Under the pieces are notes generated by a model. It was not told where the DNA came from. It saw only the letters and a program-made list of their open reading frames with translations, and searched no databases. Of a stretch of DNA of 64,000 nt, positions 53,241 to 62,892 are shown one piece after another. The position numbers were made by a program, and so were the translations under genes. Within the stretch, counting starts at the first letter, position 1, and each line of letters begins with the position of its first letter. The DNA is from Panorpa germanica (Eukaryota > Arthropoda > Insecta > Mecoptera > Panorpidae): assembly GCA_963678705.1 (NCBI GenBank), contig OY783205.1:6944001-7008000 (forward strand), in the 5' to 3' direction.

Positions 53241-53889
53241 TTTGTAAAATGTTTAAAATATTTATTTACTACTATTTACTATTCTTATATCTTTAATATT
53301 GAACATATTTATGGTAGATGTCTCTACGATTTTACTATCTTCTTACAAATATTACCAATCCCACCATGCTTCAAAAAGAAATGACAAACATTTATTGTGT
53401 TTAGTATTGGTTTTATTTAATTATTTTTGAAAATAAGCATTTTTGTGATAAGATTTTTTTACATACAAGTAGTTTTTGAAACCCGTGTCACTATTTTTTC
53501 ATATTTTGAATTTCCCGCTCGATTTGCCATTTGCAACGTTGCCGGCTCATAACCCACATGTACTGTTTTTTAATGGTTTTCTTTAATTATTTTCGTATAT
53601 AGGTATCCTTTTGATAATTTTCTTTATGCAATAGTTTCAGAAAAGATTTTTTTATATACACCTAGTTTTTGAAAGTCGTGTCACCATTTTTTTATAGTTA
53701 AAAGTTATATTATGTGGTGAAATTCAGCTAAAACTTATGATTTGTATGGAAAGTGACTATTTTCAATCATGTATAAAAAAAAACTATGCAACCTAGGTCT
53801 CTAAAATTTTGAGACAGTATGTGTTTCATCTATTTTTATCGACCCTCCAAATTTCAGGACGTTTTCATCATTTACGTTTACCTCCTGTA
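53237..53889. other. AT-rich stretch with a diverged duplicate
   Basis: A block with AGATTTTTTTACATACA and TAGTTTTTGAAACCCGTGTC (53452-53510) recurs, diverged, at 53645-53700, about 190 bases later. This is close to the period of the neighbouring satellite, but the words differ. No gene is seen. Confidence 0.5.
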
Positions 53890-54895
53890 CCTCCTTAATG
53901 ATATTATTTTTTTATAAATAGGTTAACTAATATGTCTCTAACGTAATTGCAAAATTTCAGCGGTGACTTATTCTTATTTTCTTCAAAAAGTGCAATTTAG
54001 TGAATTCGTGTGCAATGACAATTCGGTTCCATATCTGTGCGGCAACTCATAAGAAGCTTAAAAATCTAAAAAACTTTATTATTTGATGAAATTATTTTTG
54101 TATAAATTGTTTAACTAATATGTCTCTTAGGTAGTTACAAAATTTCAGACATGACTTATTCTTATTTTCTTCAAAGAGGGCAATTTAGTGAATTCATGTA
54201 CTATGACAATTCGGTTTCATATCTGTGCGGCAACTCATAAGAAGCTTAAAAATCTAAAAAACTTTATTATTTGATGAAATTATTTTTTAAAAAATAGTTT
54301 AACTAATATGTCTCTTAGACAATTACAAAATTTCAGCCATGACTTATTCTTATTTTCTTCAAAAATTGCAATTTAGTGAAATTATATACAGCTCTGTTTC
54401 ATATTTGTATAGGCAACTCATAAGATGTAAAATTCAAAGTTTACCTAAAAATTCAGTACGTCTATAAAATCTGGCAGTCGATTCAGTGACAGCTCTGTTC
54501 CATATCTGTGCGGCAACTTATAAGATATTTAAAAATCGTAAAAACCTCATTATTTAATGAAATTATTTTTTTGTAAATAGCAATTGCAATTTATATAAAA
54601 TTAAATTTGCAATAAAATTGCAATTTAGTAAATTCCTATACAATGATACCTTGGTTCCATATCTGTGTGGCAACTCAAAAGAAGCTTAAAAATTTAAAAA
54701 CTTTATCATTTAATGAAATTCTTTTTTTATAAAAAGTTTAACTAATATGTCTCTTAGGTAGTTACAAAATTTCAGCCATGACTTATTCTTATTTTCTTCA
54801 AAAAGTGCAATTTAGTGAATTCATGTACAATGACAATTCGGTTCCATATCTGTGCGGAAACTCATAAGAAACTTAAAAATCTAAAAAACTTGGAA
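53890..54895. repeat. tandem repeat array (about 188-bp unit)
   Basis: The word TTAACTAATATGTCTCT starts units at about 53924, 54111, 54300 and 54739; spacing is about 187-189 where two full units follow each other. Shared words include ACAAAATTTCAGCCATGACT, TATTCTTATTTTCTTCAAA, GACAATTCGGTTCCATATCT and GTGCGGCAACTCATAAGAAG. One unit near 54480-54640 is rearranged. Units are fairly diverged in places. It looks like a short satellite array or a TE-derived tandem array. No coding frame. Confidence 0.82.
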
Positions 54896-54915
54896 AAATA
54901 TTATGTTTTATATAG

Positions 54916-55566
54916 TTATGTGACCATAACTATATAAAATGTTGGAATAGTTTCCCTATAAACATATAATTTGTTCCAAATTTCAATGGAGTTGTAAAAA
55001 ACAAATTGGGAAGGAGGTATGGTATCCATGTTTGTTGTTACGTGATAAATAATGTTGTTATAAATTACATTTTTCAGATCTAGTGATTTATTTATGTTGG
55101 TAACATTATCTAAAAACGGTTCAAGAGAATTTATTGTCGTGATTGGAGATTTTAATAAAATATTATCTGTAGAAATCACATTAAAATTAGGGTTCTCAGA
55201 ATGTGGAGAACTTGTAATAATATTTGTATTCGTATTAATGTCTACTATATTTGATGATGATAATACTTCACTTACGTTTAAGGGTGTAGTAACTGTGTAT
55301 TCAGGAACAGATGTATTTGACGATTTATTAAGCCGATTTATTTCTTCTAAAACTCCATTCAAGTCTTTCTTAATAATTTTATATACATGAATTAACAAAT
55401 TGCTACGTCTCTTTCCGAACGTGTTTATCTTAATTAAATCAAGTATACGGCCACATAGGTCGGATTTATGGCTTGTTACCAATTTCAGATCAACCGAAGG
55501 TTATTCAGGGTTTAAGCGAATTAGAGCTAGAGCTACTTCCGTAACGGAGATTCTTTTATTTTTCAT
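54916..55566 (-). pseudogene. unrecognised ORF with one in-frame stop
   Basis: From ATG 55566 the frame reads MKNKRISVTEVALALIRLNP, then TAA at 55501-55503, then runs open 188 codons to TAG/TAA at 54916. The second part starts SDLCGRILDLIKINTFGKRR and continues into a Ser/Thr/Asn-rich middle (NIVDINTNTNIITSSPHSEN). No zinc site, no transmembrane segment and no catalytic motif is seen. Composition is coding-like, but I know no family. It could be the gag or a DNA-binding part of an unknown element, or a host-derived relic. Confidence 0.4.
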
Positions 55567-56013
55567 ATTGACTTTAGTAAACATTTCCATCTTCTATCTG
55601 AACTTTTATAGCTTAATAATTTCCAATGTATACTTTCTAAAAAAGATCGTAGAGTAACTAAAACTTTGTATTTTAAAAATAAATGAAATTAATTATTTAA
55701 AAAACTTACCAACGTGTATTTAGATGAACAGGAGTGTTTGGACTTAAATAATTAAATTCAATTTCTCCAATAATCTTGAAAATTAACAAGTGCTTAGTTG
55801 TGAACTGTTGCACTATTAAATGTTAAATGAAAGATTTTCCCAACAATTTGAAAAAAAAATAAATACTTCAGTTTTGGGCAATAAAAATTTGCAAATTTGA
55901 ATAATAAGCTTGAGTAATAAGTACTGTTTTATTGTATTGCACATTTTATCTAATACATGTAGAAAAACATTATGTCTATTAATATGAAATTTTGTTAGTT
56001 TTATTGCCTAAGT
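55567..56013. other. AT-rich spacer
   Basis: About 450 bases between the unrecognised ORF and the hAT end. They are AT-rich and without frame; GTAAAC/TTTATT-type short words only. Confidence 0.4.
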
Positions 56014-56608
56014 CAGCGGTTCTCAAAGTGAGGGGCGCTACCCCCAAGGGGGGCGCAATGAAGGCTCAGGGGGTTCATTGAAGGCTCAACCAAAGCTTGG
56101 TAATAATAATTAATTTAATAATAATTAAATTTACTTACAAAATAATAAAGCAAACTTTTTATTTTTAAAATTACAACAAGTTTATAATTTTTAGTCTTTC
56201 TTACTATCTAAGAAATACTATCTTTAAGACTTAGAAATCCTCAAATCTCGTTTTGAAAAATATTTTAATGAGAACTTGGATGGTTTGGTTTGGATGCAAA
56301 ACCCGTTCAAACCATCAGTCGATGAGTGCTCTCTCATCATGAAGGAATAAGAAAATCTCATTGACCTCCAAGGTGACACTGGGCTTGAAATGAAGTTTAA
56401 AGAATCTTCTCTCACATGCTTCTGGATTGGTGTACAAAAGGAACACCCAATTTTGAGTGAAAGGGCATTGAAAATACTCACTTCATTCGCCACCACTTAT
56501 TCTTGTGAAACTGAGTTTTCTGCTTTAGCTGCCATGAAGAGTAAATATCGCTCAAGACTGGATGTGATCAAGGAACTCAGAGTGCGCAGAAAACTGCATT
56601 CACACTGA
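56014..56608 (+). mobile_element. hAT element remnant (5' end and transposase C-terminus)
   Basis: CAGCGGTTCTCAAAG at 56014 followed by GGGGCGC and CCCCAAGGGGGG-type words is the terminal sequence of a large hAT group (compare Charlie-type ends). The coding remnant at 56200-56608 belongs to the same superfamily. The 3' terminal repeat was not found in 56609-57182, so the far end is lost or badly changed. Confidence 0.72.
56200..56608 (+). pseudogene. hAT transposase C-terminal dimerisation region
   Basis: The frame gives LRLEILKSRFEKYFNENLDG, LVWMQNPFKPSVDECSLIM, then a TAA at 56348-56350, then ENLIDLQGDTGLEMKFKESS, SERALKILTSFATTYSCETE and FSALAAMKSKYRSRLDVIKE. This is the C-terminal hAT dimerisation domain of the ZBED/FAM200-like lineage (LLPFATTYLCE-type core). 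Only about 130 residues are present, against a full transposase of about 600; it is a relic. Confidence 0.86.
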
Positions 56609-57182
56609 AGCTCTTTTAATTATTATTGCTTTGAGTTACAAATAACAATTATGTACTATAGTAGCTAAAATAATTAAATAAATTGTAATTGTTTGTATAT
56701 AATTTGTTGTTTGGTTACGATTAAACCTATAGCCCCATTAGAGTATGCATAAAATGTGTAAAACTTAACCAAATAACAATTGACTGTAAAATGTCAAATG
56801 CGGCTCTCTAATGCCGGTTTTACACCAGATAGACAGTTGCATAAAACTGCAACAAAAACTGGTTTTTATTAAAAGTTGCATCAATGTTTACACCAACTAG
56901 ACAGTTTTTACAACTTTTTTGTCATTTATTGCAGTTGTTTGCAACAAAACTCATTCTCGTCTAGAGTCGGTAAAGATCAAAAGAAACACAGTTGCGTTAT
57001 TTTTAAACCCTCCACACATGACCGCAAACGCGAGCCCTGAATCTTGATGGTGAACAGCATGGGCAGTATTATGCTATTGTTAAAAATTCTATAGGGTAAC
57101 GAAACATTGCTCGACATTGAAATCTTCGAATTTTCAATCAGAGTCGTGTGTGAACGGGCTTAGTCTATTTGGTTTGAATACG
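56609..57182. other. spacer left of the errantivirus
   Basis: It contains a diverged direct repeat with TTTTACACCAG, ATAGACAGTTGC and ACACCAACTAGACAG (56815-56920), and possibly diverged terminal repeats of a small element (see rejected list). The target side TACG directly precedes the LTR. Confidence 0.4.
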
Positions 57183-57700
57183 AGTTAACTATACCCTAAT
57201 TACTACATCATCATTATTGCATCATATTACACAATAGATAAAGTAAACTGTTACTATTTAAAATATAAATATTATTCACGAAATATATTTATATTTTAAA
57301 ACACACGACAGCAACTAATAGTCATCAACTATTAGATGTCACCTTTGAAAGATAAAGTAAACTGTTACTATTTAAAATATAAATATTATTTACGAAATAT
57401 ACTTCCAGTGAAAAACACAGGACAACAACTAATAGTCATCAACTATTAGATGTCACCTTTGAATACATACGTATAAAAGTAATAGATGTCACCTTGGAAC
57501 ATCAATAAGAAAACAGTATATAAACGGTATGAACTAAAGAAGAGGGGAGGAGTCTTATTAGGACTCTGACAACAGAACTCGGCTACTCTGTTACAACAAA
57601 CTATTTAACCATTGTATTATTGTTATAATCAAATAAATAATTTGTATTCAAAATAAATTAAGTATTTTTTTTGTGTTAAGTATCGCTCCCAAAACTTAAC
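57183..57700 (+). repeat. 5' LTR of the errantivirus
   Basis: It begins AGTTAACTATACCC at 57183 and ends AAAACTTAAC directly before the primer site, giving AGTTAA/TTAACT-type ends. The U3 part holds about two copies of a 114-base unit (57237 and 57351 starts; words GATAAAGTAAACTGTTACTA and AACTATTAGATGTCACC). A TATA box follows at 57517. AATAAATAATTTG and AAAATAAATTAAG words near 57630-57660 can serve as polyadenylation signals. The ends are set by the primer site and the AGTTAAC motif, not by a second LTR. Confidence 0.82.
57517..57523 (+). promoter_or_regulatory. TATA box of the errantivirus LTR
   Basis: TATATAA within CAGTATATAAACGG, located about 180 bases before the LTR end, is a good candidate for the promoter that drives the genomic RNA. 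No Inr was fixed. Confidence 0.6.
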
Positions 57701-57718
57701 TGGCGCAGTCGGTAGGAT
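57701..57718 (+). other. primer-binding site (tRNA-Ser type)
   Basis: TGGCGCAGTCGGTAGGAT directly follows the LTR end. The same 18-mer is found at 21698-21681 in gypsy relic 1. The tRNA-Ser assignment follows known 17.6/297-type elements, from memory. Confidence 0.85.
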
Positions 57719-58125
57719 AACTTACTAGCCACCGTGACTAGTAAAAACGAAGTTTTTGAAAGCAGTTATTCCTAAAAAGAACCGAAAAGTGACACTAACT
57801 TGTACATACAACAGAACCAGGTTAGGAGTACCGAGGTAAACACTGTATATACAACAGAACCAGTGTCCGCAAACTACTGTATATACATCAGAACCAGTAG
57901 AACAGTGAAAAAACAAAAGTGAAAACAAAAGTGAAAACAAAAGTGAAAAAGAAAAACCAACTCTGCAACATACCGAACCAGAGCAGCCACAGGCACATCA
58001 GCAGTACAAGACTCCTGAGACCTACAAGAATGAGACTACTCATCGCAGTAACTCTAATGTAAGTCAGTTTTTTAATTTTAACAATTTTCTTGCTTTTATC
58101 TATCCTATTCCCAAATATTTAATAT
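57719..58125 (+). other. errantivirus leader with candidate env 5' exon
   Basis: The leader has no long frame. Repeated words ACAGAACCAG and AGTGAAAACAAA occur (57800-57950). A short ATG frame starts at 58030 and runs to the splice-donor-like GTAAGT at 58059. The first nine codons (MRLLIAVTL) look like the start of a signal peptide. The gag ATG at 58126 lies downstream of this donor. In several errantiviruses env is made from such a spliced RNA. Confidence 0.6.
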
Positions 58126-59445
58126 ATGAGTGAAAGTGATAACACCAGTGATTCTTCGAGTGATTACACCAATTTCGACTCTGATCAATTTGACAGTGAA
58201 TTATCATTTCAATTCGAAAAATTAAATATAAAAACAGACAATATGCCTAATCTCACGGCTGAACAAATTCTAGCTGAGGCTATGAACAGAATTCAGGAAT
58301 TAGAAACGAGACTATCGGCGTTACAACAACGGACTCCTGTAGAACAAGTCCAAATACCGCGACACGAATTAGTTCATCCATTCAGAATGGACAATTCATT
58401 TTTCGTAAATATCAAACGTTACAATGGAAACACGGCACAATTATCCGACTTCTTAAAACAAGTAGGAACTATTGTTGAAATTTACGAGGATGCACCCCCA
58501 ACAATTCAAAAGTATATTGTTGAAACAATAATATCGAAATTAGAAGACAGTGCAGCTTACGTAATAGCTGGACGAAATATACAATCATGGGAAGAATTAA
58601 AAACTATCCTAAAAGAAAACTTTGGTGACCAGCGAAACGAGACAACTCTAGTTTGTGAAATCGGGTTACTAGAGCAACAGTTGGAAGAAACTCCACAGGA
58701 CTTTTATAACAAATGTGTCCACCACAAAGCCGCACTATTATCACATAGTCAAGAAAATGACGACGAAAGTGCGTATGAAGCCAAATATAAATTGTATACA
58801 GATGTTATTCTTGTACAATTTACGAAAGGTCTAAGAGGTACCATAGGAGACAATATCAGAGCAAGAATGCCATCAACATTGGAAAAAGCATGGTCATTTG
58901 TTATCGAAGAACAAAATGTCAGGTATGCTCGAACTAGAATGGGAAATGAGAAAAATCGTAATCCATTGAGAACGGCGAGAACACCTGAAAACAGTTTCCC
59001 TACTAAACAACAATATAAACCTATGCAAGTACAGCATAAACCATTTGTATCTCAACAACAACAGCAGCAACAAGTACCCAAATTTGTGTCTCAAAATGTG
59101 CCAAAACAGGCATTTGGTAATAAAAACACAAATAAACCTTTTAACAATTGGAGGCAAACAACACCTATGCAGAAACCACAGTTTCCTGCACCAATGACTA
59201 AACCACCCATGCCAAGACCACAGCAGTTTCCACAACAGAATACCCAAAGATGGTATGAACCAATGGAAACATCACAAATGACACGAATAAATCACTTGGA
59301 ATATCAAGTGAAAAATGAAAATGAACCCCAATATGACAAACCACAAGAATGTGAGGAAAATTATGAAAATCAAGAGGAAATTGAACAACCATCTAATGAA
59401 AATTACGAAGAAGAAGAGGATTTTCAGGAAGGTGCCTCGGATTAG
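58126..59445 (+). CDS. errantivirus Gag protein
   Basis: A 439-residue frame, intact. After an acidic N-terminus (MSESDNTSDSSSDYTNFDSD) and a coiled segment comes VNIKRYNGNTAQLSDFLKQ and EELKTILKENFGDQRNETTL, the capsid-type Gag fold. The C-terminal third is rich in Gln and Pro (QQQQQQ tracts, 59060-59250). There is no zinc knuckle. The stop (TAG 59443-59445) overlaps the start of the pol frame, which is in the -1 frame (open from about 59430 through LNTNKNAPL), as expected for -1 ribosomal frameshifting. The start at 58126 is the first ATG after the donor. Confidence 0.88.
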   Translation: MSESDNTSDSSSDYTNFDSDQFDSELSFQFEKLNIKTDNMPNLTAEQILAEAMNRIQELETRLSALQQRTPVEQVQIPRHELVHPFRMDNSFFVNIKRYNGNTAQLSDFLKQVGTIVEIYEDAPPTIQKYIVETIISKLEDSAAYVIAGRNIQSWEELKTILKENFGDQRNETTLVCEIGLLEQQLEETPQDFYNKCVHHKAALLSHSQENDDESAYEAKYKLYTDVILVQFTKGLRGTIGDNIRARMPSTLEKAWSFVIEEQNVRYARTRMGNEKNRNPLRTARTPENSFPTKQQYKPMQVQHKPFVSQQQQQQQVPKFVSQNVPKQAFGNKNTNKPFNNWRQTTPMQKPQFPAPMTKPPMPRPQQFPQQNTQRWYEPMETSQMTRINHLEYQVKNENEPQYDKPQECEENYENQEEIEQPSNENYEEEEDFQEGASD

Positions 59446-60098
59446 AAACTATTAAATTAAACACTAATAAAAATGCACCTTTACCTTTTATATATATCGA
59501 CGAATTAAAAGCTAAGTTTCTTATTGATACAGGATCATCAAGAACCTTAATAAAACCATCTCTTGCTTTTAAATATTATAATAAATATGTAAAAGATGAT
59601 GAATTTTCAATCACTACACCACATCAAACTACCAACCATAAGTATACGGCAACAATCCCACTATTTCCTACTTTCAAAGAAAACCAATATCACAAAATAT
59701 ATTTGTTTGACTTTGACAAGAAATTCCACGGTTTAATAGGCGTTGACTTATTTAAACAACTAAAAGGAAAAATTGATTTTGAAAATAATATACTAAAAAC
59801 ACCGAAAACAAATATTAAAATATATATGGACAATGAAGAATTTATTAAATTAAATACATTAAAAATAAAAAATGAACATATTAATGAAGAAGAATCAAGA
59901 AATTTATATAAATTATTAAATTCATACAAAGACTTATTTCCGGCAGAAAATGAATTACTATCTTTTACTAATGTAACTAAACATCATATTAGAACAACAG
60001 ATGATGAACCCATCTATGTAAAAAACTACCCTTATCCAGAAATACATAGAAAAGAAGTTACACGACAGATAGAACATGAAAAATCAAGGAATAATTAG
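59430..60098 (+). pseudogene. errantivirus pol: protease and RT start
   Basis: In the -1 frame relative to gag, ELKAKFLIDTGSSRTLIKPS (59508-59560) is an aspartic-protease active site. It is followed by KFHGLIGVDLFKQLKGKIDF (59715-59770) and [20 protein letters not shown], the beginning of RT. The frame breaks at about 60090 next to an A-rich run, and RT continues from about 60076 in another frame. Frame position and open length are supported by the sequence. Confidence 0.85.
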
Positions 60099-60435
60099 AA
60101 ACAGTCAATCACCATATAACTGTCCTATTATAATAGTCCCAAAGAAAATGGACAACAGTGGAAAAGCGAAAATAAGAATTGTTAACGATTATCGAAAACT
60201 AAACCATAAAACAATTGAAGATAAATTCCCGATACCTAATATAGACGGAGTACTTAGTAAAATAGGTAATTCAAATTACTTTACAACCTTAGATTTACAC
60301 AGTGGATTTCTACAAATAGAAATGCATTCTGACAGTGTAGAGAAAACCGCTTTCTCTACAGAAACAGGACACTATGAATACCTTAGAATGCCCTTTGGTT
60401 TAAAAAATGCACGTCTTAGATGGACTAGTAAATAA
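60076..60435 (+). pseudogene. errantivirus pol: RT fingers and palm start
   Basis: The frame reads [40 protein letters not shown] and [20 protein letters not shown], then [19 protein letters not shown] holds the first catalytic Asp. At about 60405 a short segment expected in RT is missing and the frame shifts to the next piece, so a deletion is probable. Confidence 0.88.
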
Positions 60436-62155
60436 TATTTGCCTAGTGTATCTTGATGAAATAATTATTTTTGGAACATCTCTACAAGAACATTTAGAAA
60501 ACTTGAGGCATGTGTTAAATCGACTAAGAGATGCTAAGTTAAAAATTCAAATAGATAAATGTGAATTCTTAAAGAAAGAAACAGAATTCTTAGGACATAT
60601 TGTAACATCAAATGGCCTGAAACCAAAACCTAATAAACTAGAAGCTATTAAGAAATTCCCTATGCCTATTACACCTAAAGACATAAAAAGTTTTCTTGGA
60701 CTCTCCGGATACTATAGAAAATTTATAAAAGATTATGCGAAAATAGCTAAACCATTAACATTATGTCTCAAGAAAGGACATAAAAATCTATATACACCTG
60801 AATACCACGAAGCATTCAATGTTTTAAAAGAAACCCTAATAAACGCACCAATATTGATACGACCTAACTATGATAAACAATTTATTCTAACGACAGATGC
60901 TTCAAACATAGCAATCGGAGCAGTATTATCTCAGAAGGAAAATAATAACGACAAGCCTATAGCATATGCTTCTCGAACTCTCAATGAAGCTGAAAATAAA
61001 TATTCAACAATCGAAAAAGAACTCTTAGCGATTGTATGGGCAACAGGATATTTCAGACATCATTTATATGGAAGAAAATTTAAATTGATAACTGATCACA
61101 GACCTCTTGTATGGCTTAAAGACACTAAGAACGTCTCTTCAAAATTAACAAGATACCAAATCAAGTTACTAGACTATGACTACGAGATTGAATACAAACC
61201 AGGACAACAAAATAAAGTAGCAGACGCTTTATCAAGAGTCAGAATAAATGTTTTCCCTAAAACTGAAAACCCAGATGAAACCAGTTCACCCTTTAATAAC
61301 CCAGATGTGACTATGGAGGATCTTCAATTTCTTGACGAAATACCCGACATAGAAGTTATACAAAATAACCCGGAACAACAACAAGAAATACCAGAACAAA
61401 TAATTGATCTAACGTCTGAAGAAAATACTATTGATCAAATACCGGAAGAAAGATCAATGAAAACACCACCAATAAGAGGAAGTTCAACTGTCTCTAACGC
61501 AACAATTCATTCACAACAAGAAAGCGATGAAGGAATACCTATATGTGAAAAACCATTAGAATCACATCTACATCAGATACTTATAACATATACTTTTAAA
61601 GAACCACCTAAAACAATATTAATAAAAAGAGATACACAACAAATTTTTAAAATATCAGTAAAATATAAAAATAAAGACCAATTAATACAAGAACTTAAAA
61701 AATTAAATCCTAAAGAAAAATATTACGTACAAACTGCAGAAGACATATACAGAAACCTCATTATAGTTCGAAAGGAATATTTTCCAACGTTAAAACTCTA
61801 CAGGTGTATGAAAAACGTTAAATACGTTAAAGACTTACAACAAAGAGAAAATTTAATACACGAATATCATACGGATATAACGAATCATAGAGGAATACCC
61901 GATTTAATCAAGAGATTAAAAGAAAAATATTTTTGGACTACCATAGAAAAAGAAATAAAAATATATGTGGACAATTGCAGATTATGCAAATCTAACAAAT
62001 ATGAGCGACACCCTACCCAAACTCATTTGAACATCACTGAGACTCCAAATAGACCTTTTCAACTAATACACATTGATACATTTGTTATTGAAAGAAAAGA
62101 ATATCTAACAATGATCGATCCCTTTAGCAAATATGCTATAATAAAAAAATACTAG
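60407..62155 (+). pseudogene. errantivirus pol: RT end, RNase H, integrase zinc site and core start
   Basis: 582 open codons. The RT box reads ICLVYLDEIIIFG: the second metal-binding residue is Glu where RTs have Asp. RNase H follows (ILTTDASNIAIGAVLS, YSTIEKELLAIVWATG, LITDHRPLVWL). A linker leads to the integrase zinc site (HEYHTDITNHRGI, YVDNCRLCKSN) and the core start (QLIHIDTFVIERK, LTMIDPFSKYAI). The frame ends at TAG 62153-62155, right after an A7 run, which suggests a one-base indel. Confidence 0.9.
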
Positions 62156-62892
62156 GTAAAAATAGTATAGAAATTGTAAACGAATTGATAGAAATACTAT
62201 CCACAATACCAATACCTCAAACAATAATTATGGATCAAGGATCAGAATTCATAAATCTTGGAGTAAAAGAACTATTGGCTACACATAAAATAAATACACA
62301 TTTCACTACAGCAGGATATCACATCGAAAATAGCCCTGTAGAAAGACTACATAGCACACTGATTGATCATTATAGAATAATCAAAGAAACTAATGATACT
62401 ATCTCACCAGTGGAAATAATGAATAAATGTGTATTAGCCTATAACCATACCATACATTCAACTACTGGTATGACTCCTTTAAGTGTATTATACGGATCAA
62501 ACACACGCAACATATTTGATCTAGAAATAGAAAAGGAAATTACCCAGGACAAGATAAAAGATCATCTTGACAGTCTAGAGAGAATATACGACAAAATACA
62601 CGAAGAAAACATTCACAAGAAAAATGTTACTATTAACAGAATTAACGACAAAATAAAAGCTACTATATTTAATATAGGAGATTTAGTTTACATAAACAAA
62701 AATCTAAGAAATAAAGCAGATCCAATTAAAAAAGGACAATATGTAATTCAACAAATAAATAAACAAACAAACGTTATGAATTTAAAACATATACAAACAG
62801 GAAAACTTATAGCAAAACATGCAAAAGAAGTTACTAAAATAAAACACCCTTTAATTCCAGGGGTTGGACCATCGGGGCAACAGGAGAAGTAA
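62155..62892 (+). pseudogene. errantivirus integrase core and C-terminus
   Basis: After the shift, the frame runs GKNSIEIVNELIEILST and then IIMDQGSEFINLG (second Asp), TTAGYHIENSPVERLHSTLI (Glu), YNHTIHSTTGMTPLSVLYGS, and a C-terminal GDLVYINKN and KKGQYVIQQINKQTNVMNL module. It ends at TAA 62890-62892. The last 30 residues overlap the env frame, so a 3' splice site lies inside the integrase end. Confidence 0.88.

Noticed and set aside
53890-54895. Tandem array as CRISPR
   Set aside because: Units are about 188 bases long and contiguous, with no short repeat-spacer pattern, in an insect-like genome.
56815-57178. A small element with ends GCCGGTTTTACACC and GTGTGTGAACGGGC
   Set aside because: The ends are only loosely inverted, and TAAT on the left does not match TTAG on the right as a target duplication.
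59198-59392. Minus-strand frames over the gag C-terminus
   Set aside because: They are shadows of the Gln-rich gag frame and contain only low-complexity translations.
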